Shown here: one piece after another, positions 1 to 10,769 of the stretch | Layout: each line of letters opens with the position of its first letter | How positions within the stretch are numbered: position 1 is the first letter of the stretch | NCBI GenBank assembly: GCA_029204225.1 | Contig: CM055096.1 | Span: forward strand, 73,041,349 to 73,105,348 | Direction of reading: 5' to 3' | Source of the DNA: Diphasiastrum complanatum | Lineage: Eukaryota; Streptophyta; Lycopodiopsida; Lycopodiales; Lycopodiaceae | DNA: 64,000 bases | The notes under the pieces: generated by a model | The model's database searches: none | What the model was told of the DNA's origin: nothing | Seen by the model: only the letters and a program-made list of their open reading frames with translations | Made by a program: the position numbers and the translations under genes

Positions 1-352
1 ACACGTGTCATGTTGACCGGTCAACCCCTTCCTACTTTTTAGGAGGTCAGTCCAGCAGACTTTCACTGAGAGGTCATCCATGCCATGCAACCAAGTACTC
101 ATGGAGCAAACGATTCCGCAACCGTCTCTGCCTCTGGTCCAATACTTTCGCTGGTCCATGCAACCCCTCCCCATGCTCCTGAAACAATACAAGGCCATCA
201 GCCAAGAAGTTATCATCGTCATGTAAAACCTTCTTTAAGCGTGAAACATGAAAAACAAGATGAACCTTACAACCAACAACCAAATCCAATTCATAAGCAA
301 CACTACTAATCTTTTTAACAATTTTCCAAGGTCCACAATATCTAGGTGACAA
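1..352 (-). pseudogene. Ty3/gypsy integrase C-terminal fragment (chromodomain end)
   Basis: Read on the minus strand this encodes the tail of a gypsy integrase. It opens with SPRYCGPWKIVKKISSVAYE, followed by the conserved GCKVH..FHVSRLKK segment and the start of a chromodomain (RRLRNRLLHEYLVAWHG). The reading stops just after WHG, where chromodomains normally continue with a D-W-W/TWE motif, so the fragment is truncated or frame-shifted near position 74. No catalytic DDE residues are present because they would lie outside the window. It closely resembles the integrase end at 21.3-21.6 kb, so it probably comes from a related chromovirus-type element. Confidence 0.85.
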
Positions 353-760
353 CTTAACGATAATCTGGGCCCAAGGATGTAGGTAGGTTAGGGTTGAGGG
401 TAAGGCATGGTTGTATGGGATGCCATGGCTTAAATTTTGGTTGGTTTAAATTTCTTGTTGATGTGCTAGGATAGCTTAGTATTCATGGTTTGATCGCTAT
501 GAACAACTTTGCTTTTCGTTCCGCCGAAATCCGATGTCGTTTGGATAGGTTTGGGCCTTGTATGCATGCTAAGAGGCTTGTTTTTTACGGTTTACTTTTA
601 TTTTATTTTATTTTTTTTTTCGTTTTCTGGTAGCTGTTAAGGTTGCAAAAATTTTTAAGCCGTGCTGAATGTCGGAAATAGCACACAAAATCGTCAGAAA
701 TTTTTTGTTTTTCTGATAGTTGGAAAAAACAGCCTATAGAACTACCACCTACCACATCCA
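353..760. other. Unassigned stretch between two gypsy fragments
   Basis: No gene is recognised. The first few tens of bases may continue the upstream integrase fragment; the rest is AT-rich with T-tracts near 600-630. Confidence 0.4.
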
Positions 761-2209
761 TGCAGACTCACAGGGGGCCAGGAGGGGCATTTCATAAGAG
801 AGTGCGTAGGCTAGGTGGATCAAACTAGCTTTGCCTTCCTGTGGCTATGCTATTCCTAACAGAAGGGGCATCTTTCAAAAGATTGCCCGAAGAAACAAAA
901 AAAATCTGGCAGGCATTCTAAATCCTTCAAGGCGCCAGGTAATTCTAATATTTCTTTTGTTGATTTATCCTTTAAGGATGGCACTAACTGTGAGAATCGT
1001 TGTTTTAATACAGCTGTTTTTGGCCCCCACGACCTCATTCGTATGAATGGGTTCGTAGGATGCCAAACTATGACTGTTCTTTTTGACGATGGTTCTACAC
1101 AACTTTATAAATGCTAAATTGGTGCAGAAACTCAAGGTGGCCACCATGCCAAGTAACCATTTGTATGTGGTGAAAATGGCATTGAAGGAAGATCGACAAG
1201 CTTGTTCCTCCTTTGCCACTCAAGATTCAAGATTATGTCAGACCCCTTAATTTTCATATTATGAATTTAGATAGCGTAGACATAATCTTAGGAAAAGAGT
1301 GGTTTTACTCCAAAAACGAGTCCTTAAGAAAGGACTATGTAACTCATAGTGTAACCTTTTTGTATAAATTTATCTTTGCTTTCTTAAAGATGAAGTCTAT
1401 GTGGATGATTATACTGTTCGGAGTCTAAATATTGATTTATCACATTTGCCTTTGAATGTGTCTATAAATAACCCCTTAAGTGTTAACTCACCTGAAGGTA
1501 GGGTATTTAACAAACTTAGGCAAGAATTTAGCGATATTTTTCTTGAAAAATTACTTGATGGCCTACCTCCCCAAAGGAGTGTTGACCATCAGAAAGAGTT
1601 ACTTCATGGTAGCCAACTTGTATATCTCTTTCCATACAGGGTTAGCATTAAGGAAGAGGATGAAATTTCTGAGCAGTTACAGGAGCTTTTTAGGATGGGC
1701 CACACACGGCCTAGTAAGTCCTCTTCGGGAGCAGCAGTCCTTTAGGTTAGTAGAAAGGATGGAGGCACACGCTTGTGTGGCGATTTTAAAAAGTTCAATG
1801 ATTTAACCATCAAGAACAAATATCCCTTACCTAGGATGGATGATCTAATGGATCGTCTGAATGGTGCTAAATATTTCTCCAAGATTGACCTTAGATCAGA
1901 TTACCATCAGATAAGGATTAGGAACGAGGATGTTCCTAAGACTAGTTTTCGAACTAGGTACGGTCATTTTGAATTTTTAGTTTTACCTTTTGGACTCACC
2001 AATGCACCTGCCACTTTCCAGCAGATGATGAATGATATTCTTTGTCCATATCTGGGAAAGTTTGTGGTAATGTATTTGGGCGACATATTAATTTATAGTC
2101 GGACCCTTGAGGAGCATGAAGAGCATCGTATTGTCTTGGGTCTTCTAAGGCAAGAAAAGCTCTATGCTAAGGAGTCGAAATGTGAGTTGCTTCACAAGAT
2201 TCTTTCATA
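761..2209 (+). pseudogene. Degenerate Ty3/gypsy gag-protease-reverse transcriptase fragment
   Basis: Domains appear in order with several stops and frameshifts. Two decayed gag zinc knuckles lie at about 765-880 (GHFIREC, then GHLSKDC, the latter with a stop in place of a cysteine). An aspartic-protease segment around 1,020-1,330 includes VLFDDGST and the downstream LGKEW motif. A linker at 1,401-1,745 leads into the RT N-terminus, and the RT palm runs 1,773-2,209 ([27 protein letters not shown]). The catalytic box reads YLGD instead of the usual YLDD, so one metal-binding aspartate is lost. RNase H and integrase are absent; the copy breaks off at about 2,205 against the leader of the next element. 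Confidence 0.85.
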
Positions 2210-2891
2210 GGTTCACTATGGACTGTGCTTTCATAGCATTGCCCCTAACGTGCTTGTCAGATAGAAATTAGATAAACTTTCTAGAGCAGGTCCAGCGCTT
2301 CATCTCTGATTTTTGCCATCAGATTCGGGAATTAGAACGAGATTTTGAAGAGAAAGAGTGGTGCTGATCCAGCGCTGATAGTACCCACATCTTTTCTGAT
2401 TTCCAGAATCATTTTTGGGTTTAAATCAAAGTTTTTTGGAGCAAATAGGTCGCTGTCCAGTCAGCGAGGGTAGAGAGACACCAAAATCAGAAATTGAAAT
2501 ATTTTTTGGGTCTCAAATCAGAAGAAAACAAACCAGTTAGATTGCTGTCAGATCAGCGAGGGTAGGCAGCTATCAACCTCAGATTATTTTGTCACCTTTT
2601 CGAGTTTTTTGCCTCGTTTTTTGGAGCCTCATAGCTGCAATCAGATCAGCGAGCTACTATACTTAAGGAACCGGAAATTTTGACGTCGTTTTGGAGCTTC
2701 AAGCTGGGATTTTCCGGGACAGCAAGTCTGAAATCTTGGGTAAAAGAGCTGAGAGGGTTCCTCTTCGTAATTTCTTTGGAAGTACAGTCCTCAGAAACAG
2801 CTAAGTCATCTTTCCTTTTCCTTGTATAGTTGTAAATTAGTCTTTGACTTTTTTCATCAGAAGTTAAGGTACCTCTTTTTCAGTTCCGAAA
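2210..2891 (+). other. 5' leader of gypsy element A
   Basis: Non-coding sequence between the broken 5' edge and the gag start. It contains the 6-bp palindrome AGCGCT at 2,294 and 2,371 and several CAGCGAGGGTAG or ATCAGCGAG motifs. The same motif style recurs in the leaders of the elements at 17.2-17.9 kb and 32.9-33.8 kb. No ORF is supported here. Confidence 0.6.
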
Positions 2892-3946
2892 ATGACCACT
2901 CCTCAGGGACCTGATCAACCCCCGGAGAGAGGCTTCGATGAACTTGAAACAGAAGCCTTGGCTTACAGTAAAGGGAAAGAACCTATGGAAATGGAAGAAC
3001 AGGAACAGTTCGCCGAAGAACTCGACGAACTAGTTACCAAGGAGCAGTTTCTCCAATTGGTAACATAAGTGGATGAACTGAAGTTGGCATTAGCCAATTT
3101 CAAGTCCAGTGTGGATGACTCGTTCGCTGAACTCAAAAGCTTGATTTTGAGTTCCGCGAAAGGAAGCCTTCCCTCCACTTCTCAGTTGTCCCCTTGTCCA
3201 CTTCCATCAGTTTCGGGTGAGACTTTACGGTCTCACCCCAGTGTTTTTAAAGATTTAAAGCCTCGTACTTTTAATGGGGAAGAGAAGGATACAAATGCAG
3301 ACATTCTACAAACCTTCCTTAGCAAATGGAAGAACATTCATGCTCTTAAACAGACCCCTGACCATTTGCAAGCTATTTTTCCTTAGGGCCCATGGCCTAT
3401 AAGTGGTGGTTAAATCTCCAGGAGACTGGGCAGACTTCCCGGTCATGGAAAGCTTCTGAAGAAGCCTTCCTAAGAGAATTCCTACCTGAAAATGAACTTG
3501 ATAGAGCCTGGGAAGCCTGGGAAAGAACAGTAATGGACAAGTCCCTCATCCAATATATCTCGCAGTATCGAGAAGCAATTTTAAAGATTAAAAATATGGA
3601 TGATTATCAGAAAATCAGGGGATTTGCCCGTGGCCTCAAAGATGAATATAAAGTAGAGGTCCAGAGAAACTCGCCTACTACCCTTGAGCAAGCTCTCAGA
3701 TATGCTCAAATCCATGATGATTCAGTGGGTAGGAAGAGGGCCAGACAACAGCCCCTTTCTGAGCAGCCTCCTCAGAAAGACTTTCAATTTAAAAAGAAAT
3801 TTTTAAAAAGAAAGAAAGAAGAAAAATTTAAAAGTGAAGCTTCTCAGAAACGCCCTTCACTCAACAGCCCTTAAAACCAGATGATTTTGAGAAAGCCAAA
3901 CAGGAACGTTTGTGCTTTGTGTGTATGGGCAAGGGACACACAGTGA
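2892..3946 (+). pseudogene. gypsy element A gag (capsid) with zinc-knuckle start
   Basis: The ATG at 2,892 begins MTTPQGPDQPPERGF; the sister element starts the same way, which supports this start. An acidic, partly coiled N-terminus is followed by the retrotransposon gag core: FNGEEKD, AYKWWLNLQETG, FLREFLPENELDRAWEAW and the SLIQYISQYREAILKIKNMD segment. A lysine-rich linker leads to the nucleocapsid knuckle CFVCMGKGHTVR at about 3,912, where a TAG at 3,949-3,951 falls just before the final cysteine. A TAA at 3,066-3,068 and frameshifts near 3,385 and 3,870 also disrupt it. Confidence 0.85.
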
Positions 3947-3951
3947 GATAG

Positions 3952-4482
3952 TGTCCCAAGGAGCCTTTCACAAAAAAAGATAAAAAAGATAAGAAACAAG
4001 TTCATCTTGTTCAGACTGTATGTTTCCCTAGTGACTCGGCAGCTTCCGAGATCAAAGTGTATCATGAAAATCATGAACATTGTTGCCAGCTGACCTCTGC
4101 AATGCTAGCGAGACCCTTCAGCTTTGGGCCGCATGACCTAGTACGTATGCATGGGAAAGTTGGTAACCAGTCAGTAAGAGTTATGGTTGATGATGGGGCA
4201 ACCCATAATTTCATCAACTACACCCTGGTTAAAAAGCTTAAACTATCAGAAGTACCTAGTCAACATAGGTACATAGTTTCACTAGCTAAGGGTGAAGATA
4301 AAAAAATATGGGAAACCATGGTTAGTAACTTAAATCTTGGTATTCAGGGGTACCAAGATGAAATAAACTTTCAGATAATGCACCTGGATCGCACAGACAT
4401 AGTTCTCGGGAGAGATTGGCTCTACAGTTTAGGATCTTCTCTCCACAAATTATTAGGAGAACACCCTCAGCTTTCAGCATAA
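3952..4482 (+). pseudogene. gypsy element A aspartic protease
   Basis: The clan AA protease region follows gag. It reads ENHEHCCQLTSAMLARPFSF, then the active-site segment MVDDGATHNFINYT near 4,186, where the first D is the expected catalytic residue, and later the conserved IVLGRDWLYSLG near 4,400. The region is open from 4,057 to 4,482. A frameshift then separates it from the RT, whereas in active chromoviruses protease and RT are one polyprotein. The same protease N-terminus is found fused to the integrase tail in the nested element at 31.2-31.9 kb. Confidence 0.85.
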
Positions 4483-4498
4483 AGGCCGAGAGATCCTG

Positions 4499-5702
4499 TT
4501 GCATGGGGAGCATGATGTTCCCAACAGTCCTATGGTTTGCAGTTCACAGCTCTGTTGGGAAGGCCAAATTCAGACCAGTAGTTCACCATGGGCCTCACCA
4601 GTCCTATTGGTGAAAAAGAAAGAGGGGTCTATGCATCTTTGCGTAGATTACAGAGCCCTCAATAAAGTCACAATTAAGAAGAAGTACCCTATGCCTCGGG
4701 CAGACGAGTTGTTTGATCAACTCGATGGGGCTAAGTTTTTCAGTAAAATAGACCTCAGATCGCGATATCATCAAGTCCGTATAAAGTCGGAAGATGTCTC
4801 GAAAACAACTTTTAGGACTCGTCACGGTCATTATGAGTTTAAGGTGATGCCATTTGGGCTCACAAATGCTCCAGCTACCTTTATGACCTTGATGAACAGT
4901 GTCCTCAGACCATACTTGGGTAAGTTTGTAGTCGTATTTTTAGATGACATCCTCGTCTACAGCAAAACGAGGAAGGAGCATCTAAAACACCTCAGAAAGG
5001 TGTTTCGACTCCTCAGAAAGCATAAGCTTTATGCTAAACAATCCAAGTGTGAATTCTTCGTTGTAGCATATTTGGGTCACATTATCTCGTCAGATGGGAT
5101 TAAGATGGACCCGAATAAGGTTAAAGCCATACTCAGTTGGCTGAGACCTCAGAATATTTTAGAACTTAAGATCTTTCTTGGTCTGGCGGGATATTACAGA
5201 CGATTTGTCAAGGAATATGCTCAGATAGCAGTTCCCATGACAAATCTTCTTAAGGGGAAGGGAAAGGAGTTCATTTGGGAGTCCGCACTGCAGGAGAGCT
5301 TTGATGCTCTCAACATAGCCTTAGCTACAGCACCAGTTCTAAAAGTCGTCGACTCCAATCAGCCATTTGTGGTCGAAACAGATGCTAGCAACTTTGCAGT
5401 TGGTGCTGTGCTAACTCAGAGTGGACGACCCATTGCGTTCGAGAGTAAAAAACTCGAGCCAGCTCAAACTAGGTACAGTGCCTATGAAAAGGAACTCTTT
5501 TCTAGTTCATGCCCTTAAGACTTGGAGGCATTATTTGTATGGTGCCAACTTTGAGGTCCTGACAGACCATGAGAGTCTCAGATACCTTTGCAATCAACCT
5601 GAGCTTAGAGGTCGGAAAGCTCGTTGGGCAGAGTTGATGCAAGAGTTTGATATGTCTATCAGATATAGACGGGGAAATTCAATACAGTAGCAGATGACCT
5701 TA
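4499..5702 (+). pseudogene. gypsy element A reverse transcriptase and RNase H
   Basis: The RT copies RNA to DNA and RNase H removes the template. The fingers and palm read [35 protein letters not shown] and [12 protein letters not shown], with the catalytic box FLDD intact near 4,940. The connection domain ([17 protein letters not shown]) and RNase H ([14 protein letters not shown]) follow. The reading frame shifts at about 5,500 inside RNase H and continues in the next frame to about 5,690 ([20 protein letters not shown]), where it shifts again before a DLSRM-type end. The missing N-terminal RT residues lie across a frameshift near 4,490. Confidence 0.88.
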
Positions 5703-7070
5703 GCAGAATGCCTATGATAAACGAGCTGAGTTTTACTCAGATTCGTAGTGAGTTACTCGAGTCCTTGAGAGGGAAGTGCCAGCATGATGCATTCTTCTCT
5801 ACTATCTGGAACTCAGTCCAGAGTAGACAGTTACAGACTCCAGAACCAGTTCCCGGGGCTGGTGCCAGTTCATCCAAGAATACGACAGCTTCCGTTGAGG
5901 ATGATGATGAGTCCGAGTATACGTCGTCAGATGACGTTGAGGATTCTGAGCCTGTATTACCCAAGCAAACCCCAATGGTTGAGGGTCAGTTGACTCAAGG
6001 ATTCAAATGGAAACAATATTCCATTCAGGATGAGTACTTGCTCTATAGACATAGAGTATGTGTCCCCAATTCAGAGGATTATAGGCAGCAGGTCCTATAT
6101 GAATGTCATGACAATCCTAGTGCGGGACACCCAGGCATACAGAAGACCTATGAGCTTCTTCGTAGCAATTTTTCTGGCCCAGTATGAAAAAGGACGTCCA
6201 CCAGTATGTAACCAGTTGCCAAAAATGTCAAGTAAACAAAGCAGAGCGTTTAAAGGCAGGAGGGTTGTTGCAACCCTTAGAAATACCAGCTGGTAAATGG
6301 GAGAGTATCTCCATGGATTTTATAGTAGGCCTGCCTAAAACCCAAAAGGGTAATGACGCTATATGGGTCACAGTTGACCGTCTGACCAAAATGGCTCATT
6401 TCATTCCGACCAAAACAACCGTTAGAGCTCCAGAGTTAGCGAGGTTGTTTGTAGACGGGCTATTTAAATTGTACGGTCTACCTTCCGGCATAGTCAGCGA
6501 CCGGGACAATAAGTTTACTGGAAATTTTTGGAGGGCAGTATTCCATCATCTTCATACTAAACTTAATATGAGTACCACCGACCATCCACAAACGGACGGT
6601 CAAACAGAGCGGGTAAATCAGGTGCTGGAGGATATGCTTTGTGCATACGTCAGCAAGAAGCAGACTAACTGGGAGGAGTATCTCTCAATATTAGAGTTTG
6701 CTTACAACAGTACCAAACATTCAGCTACGGGATACAGCCCATTTATGCTGATATACGGTTTTCAGCCACGCTCACCCACAGCTGTAGGGTTTAAACAAGA
6801 AAAAGTTGAAGCAACCAGAAACTTTTTAGAGGACCTAAACCAGATGATAGAACATGCTAAGCGTAGCATCAGGCAGTCCCAGGATCGAGCCAGGCATTAT
6901 GCAGATCCGCACAGACGGGATGTGCAGTTCTCCGCTGGTGAGAAAGTCTACTTGAGAGTCCCAGTCGACTCTAAAACCCTCAAATCAGGAGTGTGTGCTA
7001 AGTTGTCTCCAAGGTATTGTGGTCCCTTTACCATCAGTAGGAGACTAGGCGAGGTCACCTATGAACTAGA
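5703..7070 (+). pseudogene. gypsy element A integrase, chromodomain missing
   Basis: The N-terminal HHCC zinc-binding region reads HDNPSAGHPGIQKTYELLR and CQKCQVNKAE, interrupted by a stop at about 6,185. The catalytic core keeps all three acidic residues: D in SMDFIVGLP (about 6,313), D in SDRDNKF (about 6,497) and E in TDGQTERVN (about 6,595). The C-terminal segment SQDRARHYADPHRRDVQF and LSPRYCGPF follow. Protein sequence then ends abruptly after GEVTYELD at about 7,070 and runs into LTR DNA. The sister copy continues from this point through FHVSQLRKAL and a chromodomain, so the deletion is specific to this copy. Confidence 0.88.
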
Positions 7071-7365
7071 CAGCGTCGTGTACAGCGTACATGACCAACA
7101 GGGCAAGACAGTGTGAGTAGTGTGCCCCAACACGGTCCATAGCCATGGTGGGCCTAACACAGTCTAGGGACCCTGTCAGCAGGATAGGGCCCCCAGTTGG
7201 GTCTCGACGTGCAGTCGGCCACGTCAGTGACACGTGGCCGACACTTGGCAGTTGCATGCTACCAGTCCTCACACTGGGCTAGGAGGGGCTTACTCTATCA
7301 GGGGGTAGTCAAGGTTGGGTGGATCAGTTAGTGTTTGCCCTACTGTGGTGTTAGGATCTATTACA
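7071..7365 (+). repeat. Partial 3' LTR of gypsy element A
   Basis: It matches the complete LTR at 63,450-63,807 from that LTR's CAGGGTCGTG onward and ends in the same GGATCTATTACA. The first about 65 bp of the LTR, starting TGTTACGAG, are absent because of the internal deletion. The same LTR family also appears inverted at 30,801-31,156 and 33,799-34,157. Confidence 0.85.
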
Positions 7366-7561
7366 CGATGCCATTTGGGTTGTGGTTGACAGGCTAACTT
7401 CCATCTATGTACTGAAGTTTGAGTTAGTAATAAGTACTTAGTATGTAGTATTTACTATGAACTTTTAGGTAGGTTACTGAGTTGGTAAGTACTAAGTTTA
7501 AGTTGTAACTTGTAAGTTAGTAGTTACCAAGTTGATCGTAGCTTGTAAGTTCAAATTTGTA

Positions 7562-8446
7562 ATATGTTGAATGTTGAATGTTTAGGACCGAGGGCCTCAA
7601 TTTCAGAGGTCTAGGTGCACAACTGAGGGAAGGGCAATTGCACCCTGTTTCATGGTGGATGAAGTATAGGAATGATGTTCCCAAGTTGCAAAGGCTTGCC
7701 ATCCGCGTCCTCTCACAAGATTGCACAATAGTTGCATGCAAGAGAGATTGAGTGTGTTCTCTCTAAATTCATACGAAGAGGAGGAATAGACTTTATACTT
7801 CTTAGTTGAGAGGCTGGTGTTTGTGCATGCCAACCTACGACTTTTGACGAAGCTAAGGGAGACCAGGGAGCCCATACAGGTAATTTGGATTATGTAGAGT
7901 CTATCATGATCTGTCTAGAGTCTAGATTAAGAACCTTTAGGCTACAACGTGTAAATTTGCTATTTTGTTTGAAATCATCTACCAGTATTGAGAATCGAGA
8001 TCTTGGTGTAACTGGTTACTGGTAGCACTCTATAGGTTAATCTCGATGAAAGCGAGTGGCAAGGGTTCCATACTTGCCATCAAGATCGCAAGACGAGGAG
8101 TATGTGTATGCTATACTCCATCGGGAGGCCTTAGAGACTACATGATTTTGATTTCCAATTCCATATTCACTACCTTACATTGGTATTTTGTAGATTATAA
8201 ATTGTAATTTGTGATCCAAAATCCTGATTCCTTGTGTGCATTGTACCACTCGAGCTGCTGCATCACGTAGGACCAGGAGGGCAGGAGAGGGTCTGAGCCA
8301 TGCCGATGGGGACTCAGAAACCTCTAAGAGTCAGATGAGGAATCTACCGTTGAGGGTGAGGATAAGGATGAGGGTGAGGATAAGGGTGAGCCCCATGATG
8401 GGGAGGATGACCCTGAGGCCATGCCAGTGCCTCCACGACAATAGCT
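7562..8446 (+). pseudogene. hAT transposase C-terminal relic (dimerisation domain)
   Basis: At 7,644-7,751 it reads PVSWWMKYRNDVPKLQRLAI then RVLSQDC, matching the hAT C-terminal dimerisation region of the copies at 43.1, 61.2 and 63.3 kb (ITWWTMFGSTYPSIQRLA, RVLSQ, DC..SVCERNW). After a stop at 7,749 it continues across a frameshift as IHTKRRNRL and VERLVFVHANLRL. An acidic tail (EGEDKDEGEDKGEPHDGEDD) lies at about 8,350-8,415, as is common after hAT dimerisation domains. There is no intron between LSQ and DC, unlike the other copies. The N-terminal zinc finger and catalytic core are absent. Confidence 0.7.
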
Positions 8447-9330
8447 TCTGAGGTGGGCAGTTAGAGGCTAGAGCACTCAACACTCAGCATAGTACCATAC
8501 TAGGCTCTAGCATAATAGTAATACATATGAGGCCTTAGGAAATGTTAGGCTTGAGCTTGGAGGCTACGCTTGAAACTCTTATTATTTATGCTTTTACTTT
8601 AAAGCTTAAACTTTTGACTCTTGAATTGTAATTTGTGATTTGTCAATGGTCAGTACACTACTGTACAATTTATAACTTTACTATTTATAATTTCTTGAAG
8701 TTCTTGGATGTTTGAGACTGTGATGTGTTGCGTTCATTGTAATTTGTTCATGTGTCATGAGTCATGACTCAACTTGGAAGTGTTCAAGTATGTACTATGG
8801 ACTATCTTTTATGTACTATAGCTTATAAGTTATGATGAATCATGATTCATGTAAATTGTAAATTGTAATATGTATTTCAATTTTTTGGTCACTAGTAAGT
8901 CGTAATTGGTCACATCACTACGTGTGAACTTTGAAGCACTCAGCACTGTGAACTTTCAACTTAGTCTTAGGTTTTCCCACATCCATTTGGTCTTCTGTGC
9001 AAATATTCGATGTCTCTCTAATTTGCAACATTGTTTATATGCGCCTAACAACATTTTCTCTCAATTGATAGACAAGCTCATAGATTTTTCTTCAAGGTGA
9101 TATTGTGAACACTATGGCATTTGCACTTGTTTGTTTATATCACACATGCGCTGTACATTACATTTCACATTTCAGAGCATAGTTTGTTCAGCTCAATTGA
9201 CTATTTAGCAGTTTATCTACGGTGTGCACACAATAAATATCAATTACTCATGTTAACGACCACATTCCTTTATTTTGGTTGTTCCTTCCACACACTTTCT
9301 TGTCCACAATATGATTTTGCTACAACGATG
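8447..9330. other. Intergenic, AT-rich, no gene seen
   Basis: Low-complexity sequence rich in TTGTAA, TGTAATTTG and similar words. No coding domain is recognised in any frame. Confidence 0.4.
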
Positions 9331-10312
9331 TCTCTTGCAACAAAACTAATGCATCATGTTATCAAACTTTTGTTATATGCTGATGATGTTGTTCTATTAG
9401 CCAACATATTCTAGAGTCTGTAACAACGTATACAGGCTCTCCAAGAATTTTGTGTGAGCTTTGGCCTTTTTGTTAACATTGATAAAACAAAAGTTGTGGT
9501 TTTCCATTCCAACAAGTGTGGTGATCCACAATTACTCTTTTATGGGGTAGTCATTGGTGTTGTTCATGAGTACGATTTATTGGGGATAGAACTCACAAAT
9601 ATATATCAGTGGCATACTCCATATGCCATACTATTTTCAGAGATGGATATTCTCCTCATTGAGCTTATTTCCATTCTTTGCACCATCACTTATCTGCTAA
9701 AGCTTGATACCCAAACAAAACTTGCTAACTCGTAGCTCACCACAATTAGCAACCTCGACGCTTAACTTCTGCTTGGTGGCTTGACATTTACAGATGGTTT
9801 GCAATCTGGAACAGTCAACTCATTGCCTTACATTTGTTGCCTAAAAAGAATGTCGTCTTGAAAGCTACTCTCAAACCTAGCTACATCTTTGTTACTTGGA
9901 AGGAGCCTCTAAAGCAAAAAACGCAATACTACAAGGCAACTATCAATTCACTCATTGATATTCCTATGCACGTTTTCTTGGATATTCCTTTGAAGTACAA
10001 ACAACCATTTCGTGCTTACGAGTTAGTTCTCATGAACTTAGATTAGAAATAGGCAGATGGAGTAGCCTAAAATTGGCATGGGAAGATCGATTTTGTTTGG
10101 TTTGCATTATATATGTGGTGGAGACGAAGTCTCATCATCTTTTGGAGTGCATTGCGCTACAACATCTTCATGTGTCACATACACATTTGTTTCAAGCAGG
10201 TTGGCTAACTCTTTTGGTCATGAAAATTTAAATATGCTTGGTAGTTTCATACTTATAGCTGCCATTAGATGTAAGGCAATTTTGAGTAGTATGATAGACG
10301 ATGACATTTGAT
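9331..10312 (+). pseudogene. LINE (non-LTR) reverse transcriptase relic
   Basis: The RT palm box YADD lies at 9,376-9,387 in the context IKLLLYADDVVLLANIF, typical of non-LTR retrotransposons. After a stop it continues LQALQEFCVSFGLFVNIDKT and KVVVFHSNK, the standard thumb-proximal LINE segment. Further on, broken by stops and frameshifts, comes a C-terminal zf-RVT-like segment at about 10,079-10,170 (WEDRFCLVC, HHLLECIALQHL) with a C-x2-C...H-H-x3-C arrangement. The 5' endonuclease and RT fingers are not visible. No poly-A tail is obvious at the 3' end. Confidence 0.75.
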
Positions 10313-10626
10313 ATATGTACGTTTGGTCCCGTAGGCCGATTTGGTCTCTGTGGATGTTAAAAGATATATTCTATTCTATTCTCTCTCACATCAACTTTAG
10401 GTGAAGATAGGGAGATTCCATGAGGTTATTAGGGAGGAGCAAATTCCGCAATGATGTATTTAGGCTAGGTAGAGATGAAGGAGCACTTTATTTGTTGTTT
10501 TTTGATATATTATAAGATCAAAGGGAGGTATCGGTACTTGCTTAGAGTTTCACCAATTTGGTCCAATCAAGTTTGGGGGCTCATAGGTCACTGGGGGATG
10601 ATTTTTGGCGAGCATTTCTCGGCGAG

Positions 10627-10769
10627 CAGTTTCATGGAAAAGACGAGCATCTTTAGCACATGCTCGCCCTTCATCCCAGTCATAAAGTTGAAACTTTCAT
10701 CTTTGCGATTTGCAGTTTCACTACAGAGGCAAGCATCTTGAGCACATACTCGCCCTTCATCCCAGTCAT
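10627..10769. repeat. Two-copy direct repeat of about 57 bp
   Basis: Two imperfect units starting GCAGTTTCA and ending CTCGCCCTTCATCCCAGTCAT lie at 10,627-10,683 and 10,711-10,769. They are separated by a short spacer containing AAGTTGAAACTTTCATC. Confidence 0.6.

Larger units (their letters stand above)
2210..7365 (+). mobile_element. Ty3/gypsy element A, 5'-truncated and 3'-deleted
   Basis: A chromovirus-like gypsy element with leader, gag, protease, RT, RNase H, integrase and a partial 3' LTR. No LTR or primer-binding site precedes the leader, so the 5' end was lost where it meets the older RT fragment. At the 3' end the integrase reading jumps directly from YELD into LTR sequence at about 7,071. 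The integrase tail, chromodomain, polypurine tract and first part of the LTR are therefore deleted; all of these are present in the sister copy at 30.8-34.2 kb. Several frameshifts and stops show it is inactive, although the RT and integrase catalytic residues are readable. Confidence 0.85.
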
